From: Marinactinospora thermotolerans DSM 45154
GTDB lineage: Bacteria > Actinomycetota > Actinomycetes > Streptosporangiales > Streptosporangiaceae
Length of the DNA: 64,000 nt
Direction of reading: 5' to 3'
NCBI RefSeq assembly: GCF_900167435.1
Contig: NZ_FUWS01000006.1
Location: 186,001 to 250,000 of the forward strand
The translations under genes and the position numbers were made by a program. The notes beneath the pieces were generated by a model. It saw nothing but the letters and a program-made list of their open reading frames with translations. It was not told the origin of the DNA and searched no databases. Shown here one piece after another: positions 17,626-25,400 of the stretch (the first letter of the stretch is position 1; each line of letters starts with the position of its first letter).

Positions 17626-18029
17626 CCGGGGATACGCCGCCCGGTCACCAGCTCGATCGCGATCCGCAGGAAGTGCGTGCGCGGGCCGGGCGCCCAGGGA
17701 CGCAGCGGCAGCCGCTCCAACTCGGCGCGCTGCGCGGGGTCCTCGACCGCCCGGCACGGGCCGACCACCATGACCGACCATCCGGTCCGGGCCTCGATGT
17801 CGAACTCGTCGACCTCGAAGGCGACGACCGCGTCGCGTGTGGCGCGCGCCAGCCGGGACCCCTCGGAGGTGCGCACCACGATGTCGGAACCGTGGACGAG
17901 GAAGTTGACCGGTTGCACCGCGGGAAGCGCGCGCTCGGTGAAGACGATGCGCCCGATCGGCGCCATGGCGAGCAACCGTAGGCACTCAGCGCGTTCGAGT
18001 ACCTCCATCCCCGCGGTGTCGATCCCCAT
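17622..18029 (-). CDS. PPOX-fold flavin/F420-binding family protein
   Basis: 135 residues with the split-barrel fold of the pyridoxamine 5'-phosphate oxidase family: ECLRLLAMAPIGRIVFTERALPAVQPVNFLV, then a strand containing GSDIVVRTSEGS, WSVMVVGPCRAVED and a C-terminal FLRIAIELVTGRRI. Homologues occur in DosR-type regulons. Specific cofactor (FMN, F420 or heme) cannot be told. ATG at 18029. It reads away from devR with 59 bp between them and could be its operon partner. Confidence 0.8.
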   Translation of the reverse strand: MGIDTAGMEVLERAECLRLLAMAPIGRIVFTERALPAVQPVNFLVHGSDIVVRTSEGSRLARATRDAVVAFEVDEFDIEARTGWSVMVVGPCRAVEDPAQRAELERLPLRPWAPGPRTHFLRIAIELVTGRRIPG

Positions 18030-18088
18030 TTCCCCCGTCTCCCCCCATGTCTCACCAGCCGTGCGCTGCGGCCGGTCCGGCCACAGGA

Positions 18089-18751
18089 TCACGACTTCCT
18101 ACTGCGCATCTGGGCGATGAGCACGGCCGCCTGGGTCCGGCGTTTCAGGTCGAGCTTGGCCAGCAGGCTCGACACGTAGTTCTTCACCGTCTTCTCCGCC
18201 AGATAGAGCCTTTCCCCGATTTGGCGGTTGGTCATGCCCTCGCCGATCAGTTCCAGGATCTGGCGTTCCTGCGGGGTGAGGGCGGCCAACGGGTCGGGCT
18301 CCGCGGTCGCGCCGCGCAGGCGTTGCAGCATGCGCGCGGTGCTCTTGGGGTCGAGCAGCGAGCCCCCGCCGGCGACGGTGCGGACCGCTCCCACCAGGTC
18401 GGCGCCGTGGATCTGCTTGAGGACGTAGCCGGCCGCCCCGGCCATGACCGCCTCGAACAGCGCCTCGTCGTCGGCGAACGACGTGAGCATGAGGCAGGCG
18501 ATGCCGGGATCGCGCGAGCGGACCTCACGGCACACCTCGACCCCCGACCCGTCGGGCAACCGCACGTCGATGACCGCGACGCTGGGGCGCACCGCCGGGA
18601 TGCGGCCCACCGCCTGCTCGACGGTGCCGGCCTCGCCGACGACCCTCATGTCGCCCTCCCCCTCCAGGAGGGCCGCGACCCCTCGTCGCACGACCTCGTG
18701 ATCGTCGACCAGAAAGACCGTGATCGGTTCCGGCGCGGCCGTACTCGTCAT
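18089..18751 (-). CDS. devR: DevR/DosR-like response regulator (NarL/LuxR family)
   Basis: 220 residues. Receiver domain with VDDHEVV, phospho-acceptor Asp62 (AVIDVRLPDGSG) and Lys in GYVLKQIHG; then a LuxR-type helix-turn-helix (LTPQERQILELIGEGMTNRQIGERLYLAEKTVKNYVSSLLAKL). The EKTVKNYVS recognition-helix context is typical of DevR, whose Lys and Asn read the GGACT half-site. Ends AAVLIAQMRSRKS. Located next to the DevS-like kinase; probably controls a hypoxia or redox regulon. Confidence 0.88.
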   Translation of the reverse strand: MTSTAAPEPITVFLVDDHEVVRRGVAALLEGEGDMRVVGEAGTVEQAVGRIPAVRPSVAVIDVRLPDGSGVEVCREVRSRDPGIACLMLTSFADDEALFEAVMAGAAGYVLKQIHGADLVGAVRTVAGGGSLLDPKSTARMLQRLRGATAEPDPLAALTPQERQILELIGEGMTNRQIGERLYLAEKTVKNYVSSLLAKLDLKRRTQAAVLIAQMRSRKS

Positions 18752-19376
18752 CTCGCCTCCGCCTCCTACTCGTCCCCTGCAATGACGGTAACGCGCCGCC
18801 CGACAGCCGATCGCGCCGAAGGGCTCGTTCCCGCCAGGACCAAGGTCCCGAAAGGGACGAGAGGGTTTTCACGTTCGGTCACCCACCGTGATCTGGGACA
18901 ACCTCGCGCCGCCAGCGCCCCGTCGCGGCCTTCCCGGCCGCCCCCGGCGAGGACGGCGAACTGCGCGAACCCCGGACGTGACCGACCGTATCGGCCTACG
19001 ATTGGGCGCGACGGCCCCGGAACCCGTCCCGGTCTCCCGGCCGGACGGTCCAGGTGCGCTTCGCCGTCGAGGGGCCGGCCCGGACGTTGAGGGGCTCCGG
19101 GCCGGGAACGGTGTCGCGCGCGGCGTGGACCACGCGGTCCCGGAGCCGCGCCACCCGGCCGACCCCCGTCAGCGCGGTGCACGGGAATACCGGCCGGGTG
19201 GCGTATGTTGTCAGGTGGTGCGGGGCGGTGCGGTAGTAAGTGTCCCCCGGGCTCACAATTCGCCTTCGCGGAATACCGCGTCCGGCTCTCGCCACGGCGG
19301 GACGTCCGGGCGGTCTCATGGAGCCGCGTTGTGCCATCCGCCGTGAGGCGACCGCCGTGCCGTTCCCACCTCGTCC
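18752..19376. other. Intergenic, 625 bp
   Basis: Between the devR-like start and the amidase terminator. It contains the GGACC palindrome at 18837. Overlapping frames are low-complexity. No gene seen. Confidence 0.35.
18837..18848. promoter_or_regulatory. GGACC-AA-GGTCC palindrome upstream of devR
   Basis: A 5-2-5 palindrome with the same geometry as the DosR core but C/G instead of T/A at the fifth position, 86 bp upstream of the devR-like start. It overlaps a second inverted repeat, GTCCC-GAAA-GGGAC. Possible weak autoregulatory site. Confidence 0.35.
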
Positions 19377-19403
19377 GCCCCCGCCGGTGTCACCGGCGGG
19401 GGC
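19377..19403 (-). terminator. Terminator of the amidase operon
   Basis: Perfect 13-bp complementary arms GCCCCCGCCGGTG and CACCGGCGGGGGC separated by one base (a practical loop would open the inner pairs), 4 bp beyond the amidase stop. Confidence 0.8.
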
Positions 19404-19407
19404 GTCG

Positions 19408-20892
19408 TCATGTCCGGGCCGGGCCGTGGCCGTCCGGTGGCGCCGGCCACCACTCCTGGGGGCGGGCCCGTTCGAACGCCCGCGCCGCCGCGAGGACGAG
19501 CCCGTCGGCGTGGCGGGCGCCCACGATCTGGAGGCCGACCGGCAGCCCTTCGGCCGTGAACCCGCACGGCAGGCTCGCCGCGGGCTGCTGGGTCAGGTTG
19601 AACGGGTAGCTGAACCCCGCCCAGGAGGTCCAGCGGCGGCTCGGCCACCGCCGCGGCGTCTCGCGCCCCGCCTCGAACGCGGGGATCGCCGTCGCCGGGG
19701 TCAGCAGCAGGTCGTAGGTGTCGTGGAAGCGGCCCATGAGCTCGCCCAGCGACATGCGGGTCGCCATCGCCGTCAGGTAGTCCTGCGCCGAATAGGTCAG
19801 CCCCTCCTCGACGATCTCCCGCAGTCCGGGGTCCAGCAACGCGCGCCGCTCCTCGTCCAGGGCCTCGGTGGCCTTGGCCGCGCCGGAGAACCACAGCACG
19901 TGGAAGTCCCCGACCGGATCGGCGAACCCGGGATCGACCGGCTCGACCCGCGCGCCGAGCTCGTCGAAGACCGCCGCGGCGGCCGCGACCCGTCCGGCGA
20001 CGTCCGGATCGACCTCGACGTGGCCCAGCGTGGGACTGAACGCCACGCGCATCCCCGTCAGCGGGCGGTCCAGCCCTCGGGCGAACGACTCGGCCGGCCG
20101 GGCCAGCGCGGCCCAGTCGCGGCTGTCCGCGCCGCACAGCACGTCGAGCATGAGCGCGGCGTCGGCCACGGTCCGCGTCATCGGACCGGAGTGGGCGAGG
20201 GTGCCGAACGCGCTCGCCGGATAGTGGGGGACCAGGCCGTAGGTGGGTTTGAGCGCGACCACCCCGGTGAAGGACGCCGGGATGCGCACCGAACCGCCCC
20301 CGTCGGTCCCCGTGGCCAAGGGGCCCATCCCGCGGGCCACGGCCACGGCCGCTCCCCCGCTGGACCCGCCGGGCGTGCGGGAGAGGTCCCAGGGGTTGCG
20401 GGTGACACCGGTCAGCGGGCTGTCGGTGACCCCCTTCCACGCCAGTTCGGGGGTGGTGGTCTTACCGAAGAGCACCGCCCCGTGCTCGCGCAGCCGGGCG
20501 ACGGCCGGGGAGTCCTCCGGCCACGGCCCCTTCGGGTCGATCGTGCGCGAGCCGCGCAGCGTCGGATGGCCGCGGGTGAGCATGACGTCCTTGATCGAGG
20601 CGGGGACACCGTCCAGGAGTCCGCGCGGCTCCCCGCGGCGCCAGCGCTCCTCGGAGGCCCTCGCGGCGACGCGCGCCTCGTCGGCCATCACCAGGCAGAA
20701 GGCGTTGAGCGCCGGGTTCTCCCGTTCGACGCGCGCCAGGACGGACTCGATCGTCTCGACCGGTGAGAGCTCGCCCGCGCGGTAGGCGGCGAGCAGTTCC
20801 ACGGCGGTCAGGTCGGCCGGGCAGGTGAGGTCGCGTCGCACTCCCGCGGGGAGCGCGGACCGGTCGGTGGTCCCCTCGGTTCCGGTGGTCAT
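19408..20892 (-). CDS. Amidase-signature family amidase
   Basis: 494 residues with the full Ser-cisSer-Lys triad region: SIKDV (Lys), TGTDGGGSVRIPAS (cis-Ser) and GGSSGGAAVAVA (nucleophile context). The domain spans nearly the whole protein as in GatA-like and plant-type amidases. It hydrolyses a carboxamide; the substrate is unknown. ATG at 20892 with GAGGAG upstream, 55 bp after the dehydrogenase stop, so the two form one minus-strand operon that faces the DUF3830 operon across a GntR-type operator. Confidence 0.88.
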   Translation of the reverse strand: MTTGTEGTTDRSALPAGVRRDLTCPADLTAVELLAAYRAGELSPVETIESVLARVERENPALNAFCLVMADEARVAARASEERWRRGEPRGLLDGVPASIKDVMLTRGHPTLRGSRTIDPKGPWPEDSPAVARLREHGAVLFGKTTTPELAWKGVTDSPLTGVTRNPWDLSRTPGGSSGGAAVAVARGMGPLATGTDGGGSVRIPASFTGVVALKPTYGLVPHYPASAFGTLAHSGPMTRTVADAALMLDVLCGADSRDWAALARPAESFARGLDRPLTGMRVAFSPTLGHVEVDPDVAGRVAAAAAVFDELGARVEPVDPGFADPVGDFHVLWFSGAAKATEALDEERRALLDPGLREIVEEGLTYSAQDYLTAMATRMSLGELMGRFHDTYDLLLTPATAIPAFEAGRETPRRWPSRRWTSWAGFSYPFNLTQQPAASLPCGFTAEGLPVGLQIVGARHADGLVLAAARAFERARPQEWWPAPPDGHGPART

Positions 20893-20947
20893 GACAGCCC
20901 CTTCTCCTCGATGCGTACCGGTTGCGCGGCGGCCGGCCGCGACGGTC

Positions 20948-21928
20948 TCAGCCGCCTCTCACATAGCCCCGCCGCTTGTCGACGACGTTGCGCAGCGGCT
21001 CCCCGGCGAGGAAGCGGCCGAGGTTGTCCAGGAAGAGGTCGACCAGCTCCTCCCGCCACCCGAGGACGTCGCCCGACATGTGCGGGGAGACGATCACCCC
21101 GGGCAGGTCCCACAGAGGGGAGGAGTCCGCCAGCGGCTCGTGGTCGAACACGTCGAGCGCCGCGCCCGCGATGGTCTTCGAGCGCAGCGCGGCGACCAGG
21201 TCGTCCTGCACGACCAGCGCGCCGCGGCCGACGTTGACCAGCCGGGCCGTGGGTTTCATCCGGGCCAGGGCCGCGGCGTCGACCAGCCCTCGGGTGGCCG
21301 GGGTGAGCGGTGCGGCCAGGATGACGTAGTCGGCCCGCGGCAGCGCGGAGGCGAGCTCGTCGGAGGCGACGACGGTGCCGAAGTCGGGGTCGCCGTCGCG
21401 GGCGGTGCGGCCGGCGCCCTCCACCGTCATGCCGATGGCGGTGAGCCTGCGGGCGATCGCGCGCCCGATGGGTCCGGTTCCGACGACGAGCGCGTGCCGT
21501 CCCGCGACACGTTCGGTCTCGCGGTGCCGCCAGGTCCGCCGCCGCTGGAGGGCGAGGGTGCCGGGAAGGTCCTTGGCGAAGGCCAGCACCAGGCCGAGCA
21601 CGTACTCGGCCATGGGCTCGTCGAACACCCCGCGGGAGTTGGTGACGACGACGTCGCTGTCGACGAGGCCCGGGAACATGAGGTTGTCCACGCCCGCGGT
21701 GGCGGCGTGCACCCAGCGCAACGTGTCGGCCTTGGGCCAGGCCGCCGCCAGGGCCTCGGAGAACAGGTCCCAGATCAACAGCGCGGTCGCGCCGGGCAGG
21801 GCCTCGGCGAGCCGGTCGGCGGTCGCGTAGCGCACGCTCCCGAGCCCGGGGTGGGCGTCGATGCGCTCCCGCCCGGGAGGCAGGTCGGCGCCGTGGAGGA
21901 CGACGAGGTTCGGGGATCTGCTGGTCAC
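20948..21928 (-). CDS. D-isomer-specific 2-hydroxyacid dehydrogenase
   Basis: 326 residues. NAD(P)-binding motif VVGTGPIGRAIA, substrate Arg in NVGRGALV, Glu in DVFDHEPL and catalytic His in SPHMSGD, the full set for reversible 2-keto acid/2-hydroxy acid reduction. The frame is open to 22075, but GTG 21928 (GGGAG upstream) begins the conserved part. First gene of the amidase operon. Confidence 0.88.
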   Translation of the reverse strand: MTSRSPNLVVLHGADLPPGRERIDAHPGLGSVRYATADRLAEALPGATALLIWDLFSEALAAAWPKADTLRWVHAATAGVDNLMFPGLVDSDVVVTNSRGVFDEPMAEYVLGLVLAFAKDLPGTLALQRRRTWRHRETERVAGRHALVVGTGPIGRAIARRLTAIGMTVEGAGRTARDGDPDFGTVVASDELASALPRADYVILAAPLTPATRGLVDAAALARMKPTARLVNVGRGALVVQDDLVAALRSKTIAGAALDVFDHEPLADSSPLWDLPGVIVSPHMSGDVLGWREELVDLFLDNLGRFLAGEPLRNVVDKRRGYVRGG

Positions 21929-22324
21929 GAGGCGGCTCCCGGATCGTGGCGGGCACGGCGTTGGAGTATCGACGATTCCCGTTCCGCGAGCGCGGTACCC
22001 GTGTTCGCGGGGCGCCGCCGCGGGCGGCCGGGCCGGCCCGCCTCCCTCCCCACCGGTACCGGGACTTTCCGTCACGGGGATGTAACAGACAGGCGCCCGG
22101 AGGCCATTGACACGCTAGGGAGCCTTCGTATGATTGTCAACAATCCGCGTATCCGCAGTCCTGCGGCGAATTCGACAGTGTTCCTGCTGGTCTCGCCCCT
22201 CTTGGCGAGCCCCGACCGGCCCTGCCCGGCGGGACCGCGCCACCCTCCGGTGGCGCCGACGCGACTCAGCCACCGCGTCCGCACCCACCCGAAACAGCCC
22301 GACGACGAAAGGGCCGATCCGACT
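21929..22324. other. Divergent promoter region, 396 bp
   Basis: Separates the dehydrogenase-amidase operon from the DUF3830-racemase operon. It contains the GATTGT-CA-ACAATC operator near its middle. No gene seen. Confidence 0.5.
22132..22145. promoter_or_regulatory. GntR/FadR-type operator, copy 1
   Basis: GATTGTCAACAATC: 6-bp arms around CA. The TTGT...ACAA pattern is typical of FadR-subfamily GntR repressors. The identical 14 bp recur at 27031-27044, before the aminotransferase, and nowhere else that I see in the window. The GntR gene at 24678 lies between the two. Confidence 0.75.
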
Positions 22325-22819
22325 ATGCCCAGGTACATGACCATCAGCCTGGAAAAGCGCGGCGTCAGCTGCGTGGCGGAGCTCCTGGACAAGGACGCCC
22401 CCCGCACCTGCGACGCCGTCTGGGCGGCCCTCCCCCAAGGGGGCGACGTCTACCACGCCAAGTACGCCCGCAACGAGGTCTACACGATGGTGCCCCGCTT
22501 CGCCGACCAGGAACCCGGGCGCGAGAACACCACCGTCACCCCCATCCCCGGCGACGTCGTCTACTTCTCCTTCGACGAGGGCATGCTCGACCGCCGCTTC
22601 AAGGAGGAGAAGGGCATCGACTCCCTGCCCGGTGTCATCGACCTCGCGATCTTCTACGGCCGCAACAACCTCCTGCTCAACGGCGACGTCGGCTGGGTCC
22701 CCGGCAACGTCTACGCCACCATCGTCGACGGGCTCGCGCCCATGGCCGAGGCGTGCAACGACGTGTGGCGTTCGGGCGGTGTCGGCGAGCGGCTGGTGTA
22801 CCGGCGGCTGGAGGAGTGA
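22325..22819 (+). CDS. DUF3830 family protein (cyclophilin-like fold)
   Basis: 164 residues resembling DUF3830 throughout: RYMTISLEKRGVSCVAEL, CDAVWAALPQGGDVYHAKYARNEVY and GVIDLAIFYGRNNLLLNGDVGWVPGNVYA. The family has a cyclophilin-like beta-barrel and no established activity; it recurs beside amidases and racemase-like enzymes. ATG at 22325, first gene of the plus-strand operon. It could be a small catalytic or substrate-binding partner of the enzymes that follow. Confidence 0.8.
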   Translation: MPRYMTISLEKRGVSCVAELLDKDAPRTCDAVWAALPQGGDVYHAKYARNEVYTMVPRFADQEPGRENTTVTPIPGDVVYFSFDEGMLDRRFKEEKGIDSLPGVIDLAIFYGRNNLLLNGDVGWVPGNVYATIVDGLAPMAEACNDVWRSGGVGERLVYRRLEE

Positions 22820-22879
22820 CCCGGTCGGACCCGCGGACGCGGGACCGGTCGGACGAGAAACGAAGGAGGTGAGTGACCG

Positions 22880-23830
22880 ATGCGGACCGATCTGACAACC
22901 GGCCGTGGGCCGAGTGGTGACGAGCAGGAGGAGCTGGTCATGGAGCAGTGGGTCGAGGCACCGACGGCCCTCGCGCCCCCGGCGCCCACGGCGGACACGG
23001 CCGCGCCCATCGTCAACGGGTGGGCCGCCGGGCCGGCCCACCTGGACGCGCACGGGCCGTCCCGGGCCTTGGACAACGTCGTGGAGATCCCCGCGCTCGT
23101 CGAGCCGCCCGGACAGTCCGGTGTCGGCGTGGTGGCGCCGTTCGACTTCGCGCTGGACCGGGAGCTGTGGCGGTGGACGCCCGACGACGTCTCCCTGTAC
23201 ATCACCCGGCTCCCCTTCGTCCCGGTCCCGGTGACCGTGGACATGGCGTCGGCGTTGAGCGACGACGGCAACGTACGCCGGGCGACCCGCGACCTGCTCG
23301 TCCCCGAGCCCCTGGTGGTCGGTTACGCCTGCGCCTCTGGAAGCTTCGTCCACGGCGCCGCGGGCGAACGCCGGTTGCACGCCGGCATCCTCGAAGCCGG
23401 CGCACCCGCCGCCGTCACCACCTCCGGAGCGCTCGTGCGCGCACTGGAGGCGTTGCAGGCACGCCGCGTCGCGGTCGTCACGCCCTACGTCGACAGCGTC
23501 ACCGAACGGCTGCTCGCCTTCCTGTCCGAACACGGCGTCGACACCGTCTCCAGCGTCGGGCTCGGCCTGCTCAACCACATCTGGAAGGTCACCTACTCCG
23601 AGGTCGCCCAGGCCGTGCGCGACGCCGACCGGCCCGACGCCCAGGCCGTGTTCATCAGCTGCACCAACGTGCTGACCTACGACATCATCGCGCCGCTGGA
23701 ACGCGCCCTCGGCAAACCGGTCATCGCCGCCAACCAGGTGACGATGTGGTCGGCGCTCGCCGCGATCGGCCGCCGCGCGATCGGCGCCGGACAGCGGCTC
23801 GTGGACGCCACCGACCGCACCGCGGCCTGA
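22880..23830 (+). CDS. Asp/Glu racemase-superfamily enzyme (maleate isomerase-like), two-Cys form
   Basis: 316 residues. An unusual N-terminal extension of about 70 residues precedes the two-domain racemase fold. Both catalytic cysteines of the maleate isomerase/racemase group are present: YACASGSF in the first half and FISCTNVLTYD in the second. Such enzymes isomerise maleate, racemise amino acids or decarboxylate arylmalonates. ATG at 22880 has a very strong ribosome site (AAGGAGGTGA). The second copy follows after 28 bp. Confidence 0.85.
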   Translation: MRTDLTTGRGPSGDEQEELVMEQWVEAPTALAPPAPTADTAAPIVNGWAAGPAHLDAHGPSRALDNVVEIPALVEPPGQSGVGVVAPFDFALDRELWRWTPDDVSLYITRLPFVPVPVTVDMASALSDDGNVRRATRDLLVPEPLVVGYACASGSFVHGAAGERRLHAGILEAGAPAAVTTSGALVRALEALQARRVAVVTPYVDSVTERLLAFLSEHGVDTVSSVGLGLLNHIWKVTYSEVAQAVRDADRPDAQAVFISCTNVLTYDIIAPLERALGKPVIAANQVTMWSALAAIGRRAIGAGQRLVDATDRTAA

Positions 23831-23858
23831 TCCGCCCCCGAGTGAGGAGAAGCAGCCC

Positions 23859-24608
23859 ATGACGGCCACGATCGGTTTCCTGTACCCCGGCCACAGCGCC
23901 GAGGACGACTACCCGGACTTCCAGGAACGTCTCGGCGGCGATGTCGCGCTGCGGGTCGTGCACACGCTGATGCGCGAGGACGCCCACCGCGTGGACGCGC
24001 TGTTGGACATCGGCGGGGCCGACGTGCTCGCCGAGGGGGCGCGCGCCCTGCGGGCCGCGAACGTCGACGCCGCGGTGTGGGCGTGCACCAGCGGCAGCTT
24101 CGTGTTCGGCCGCGACGGCGCGCGCGCACAGGTCGAGGGGGTGCGCGCGGCGGCCGGCGCGCCCGCCTCCAGCACCTCGTTCGCCTTCGTCAACGCGCTG
24201 GCCCACCTGGGGGTGGGGCGGGTCGCGGTCGCCGCGACCTATCCGCAGGACGTCGCGGAGCGGTTCGCGGGGTTCCTCGGTGACAGCGGGGTCGAGGTCG
24301 TCGCGCTGGCCGAGCGCGGGATCGTGACCGCCGCCGAGGTCGGCACGCTCACGACCGCCGACGTGCTCGACTTCGTCGCGGCCGGGGACGTCCCCGCCGC
24401 CGAGGCGGTGCTCGTCCCCGACACCGCGCTGCACACCGCCGGTGTCCTCGAGACGCTGGAGGAACGGACGGGCAAACCGGTGTTGACCGCCAATCAGGTC
24501 AGCGTGTGGGAGGGGCTGCGATTGGCCGGCGTCACCGGGCCTCGAAGCGGTCTGGGCACCCTGCTCCGGTCAGGCGTTCCGTCCGATTTGGCACAGGTGA
24601 GAACATGA
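23859..24608 (+). CDS. Asp/Glu racemase-superfamily enzyme, one-Cys form
   Basis: 249 residues, homologous to the preceding protein but lacking its N-terminal extension. The first Cys is kept (WACTSGSF), but the second site reads VLVPDTALHT with no Cys. In this superfamily loss of one Cys abolishes racemisation, and single-Cys members include arylmalonate decarboxylases, although those keep the other Cys. So this copy may have a different reaction or be a regulatory subunit. It ends 69 bp before the GntR gene. Confidence 0.82.
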   Translation: MTATIGFLYPGHSAEDDYPDFQERLGGDVALRVVHTLMREDAHRVDALLDIGGADVLAEGARALRAANVDAAVWACTSGSFVFGRDGARAQVEGVRAAAGAPASSTSFAFVNALAHLGVGRVAVAATYPQDVAERFAGFLGDSGVEVVALAERGIVTAAEVGTLTTADVLDFVAAGDVPAAEAVLVPDTALHTAGVLETLEERTGKPVLTANQVSVWEGLRLAGVTGPRSGLGTLLRSGVPSDLAQVRT

Positions 24609-24677
24609 AAAAGTGATCCGATGCGCCCCGGAACGACCTTCCGGGGCGCGCGAACGATCTGAGAGGGCGTGGAAGTC

Positions 24678-25358
24678 ATGACCGCTCCGGGCGAGCTCGA
24701 ACCGGTTCCCCGGGAGTCCACCGCCGCGCTGATCGCCAACCAGCTGCGCTCGGCGATCATGTACGGATCGCTGGCACCCGGCGACCAGCTCGGCGAGACC
24801 GACCTGGCCGGCCGCCTCGGCGTGAGCAGGGGACCGCTCCGCGAGGCCATGCAGCGCCTGGTGCAGGAGGGGTTGCTGCGCAGCGAGCGGCATCGGGGGC
24901 TGTTCGTCATCGATCTGACGCCCGACGACGTGCGCGACATCTACACCGCGCGGCTCGCGGTGGAGCGCTGCGCCTGCGAGCTGATCATGCGGGGCAACCG
25001 CGGCGAGGCCCTGGCCCGGCTCACCGTGGCGCTGAACGCCCTGGTCGAGGCGGCCGAGACCGGCGACCGGGTGGCCATCAGCGACGCCGACCAGGCGTTC
25101 CACCGGACCCTGGTGAGCTGTTCGGGCAACTCCCGGCTGGAACGCATGGCCCAGACCCTGCTCGTCGAGACCCGCATGTGCCTGACGGTGATGCAGGAGG
25201 TCTACCCCGAACCCGCCGAACTGGTCGAGGAGCACCACAAGCTCGTCGAGGCCATCTCCGAGGGGGACGAGGACCTCCTGCTGCGCCTCATCGAGTCGCA
25301 CATGCTGGAGACCGTCGACCGCATCAACGGGTCCGGTAACGGCGTCACCACCGGCTGA
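24678..25358 (+). CDS. GntR-family regulator, FadR/FCD subfamily
   Basis: 226 residues. N-terminal winged helix (IMYGSLAPGDQLGETDLAGRLGVSRGPLREAMQRL) and C-terminal FCD ligand domain with metal-binding residues visible in DADQAFHRTL, EEHHKLVEAI and IESHMLETV. Effectors are usually small carboxylates. ATG at 24678, GAGAGGG 10 nt upstream; GTG at 24669 is an alternative. It very likely binds the two identical operators at 22132 and 27031 and so ties the whole catabolic locus into one local regulon. Confidence 0.87.
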   Translation: MTAPGELEPVPRESTAALIANQLRSAIMYGSLAPGDQLGETDLAGRLGVSRGPLREAMQRLVQEGLLRSERHRGLFVIDLTPDDVRDIYTARLAVERCACELIMRGNRGEALARLTVALNALVEAAETGDRVAISDADQAFHRTLVSCSGNSRLERMAQTLLVETRMCLTVMQEVYPEPAELVEEHHKLVEAISEGDEDLLLRLIESHMLETVDRINGSGNGVTTG

Positions 25359-25400
25359 CCGCTCGGGGGCGGAGACCGCCCGCCCCCGAGCGCGCACCGG

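Noticed and set aside
14371-17985. 1,204-codon minus-strand open frame
   Set aside because: It runs antisense through the devS-like kinase and the exported-protein gene. Its sequence is repetitive Gly/Val/Asp/His-rich shadow typical of GC-rich antisense frames; the plus-strand kinase has full domain support.
22067-22080. DosR-like site in GGGACTTTCCGTC upstream of DUF3830
   Set aside because: Only one half-site is recognisable and the GntR operator explains the region better.
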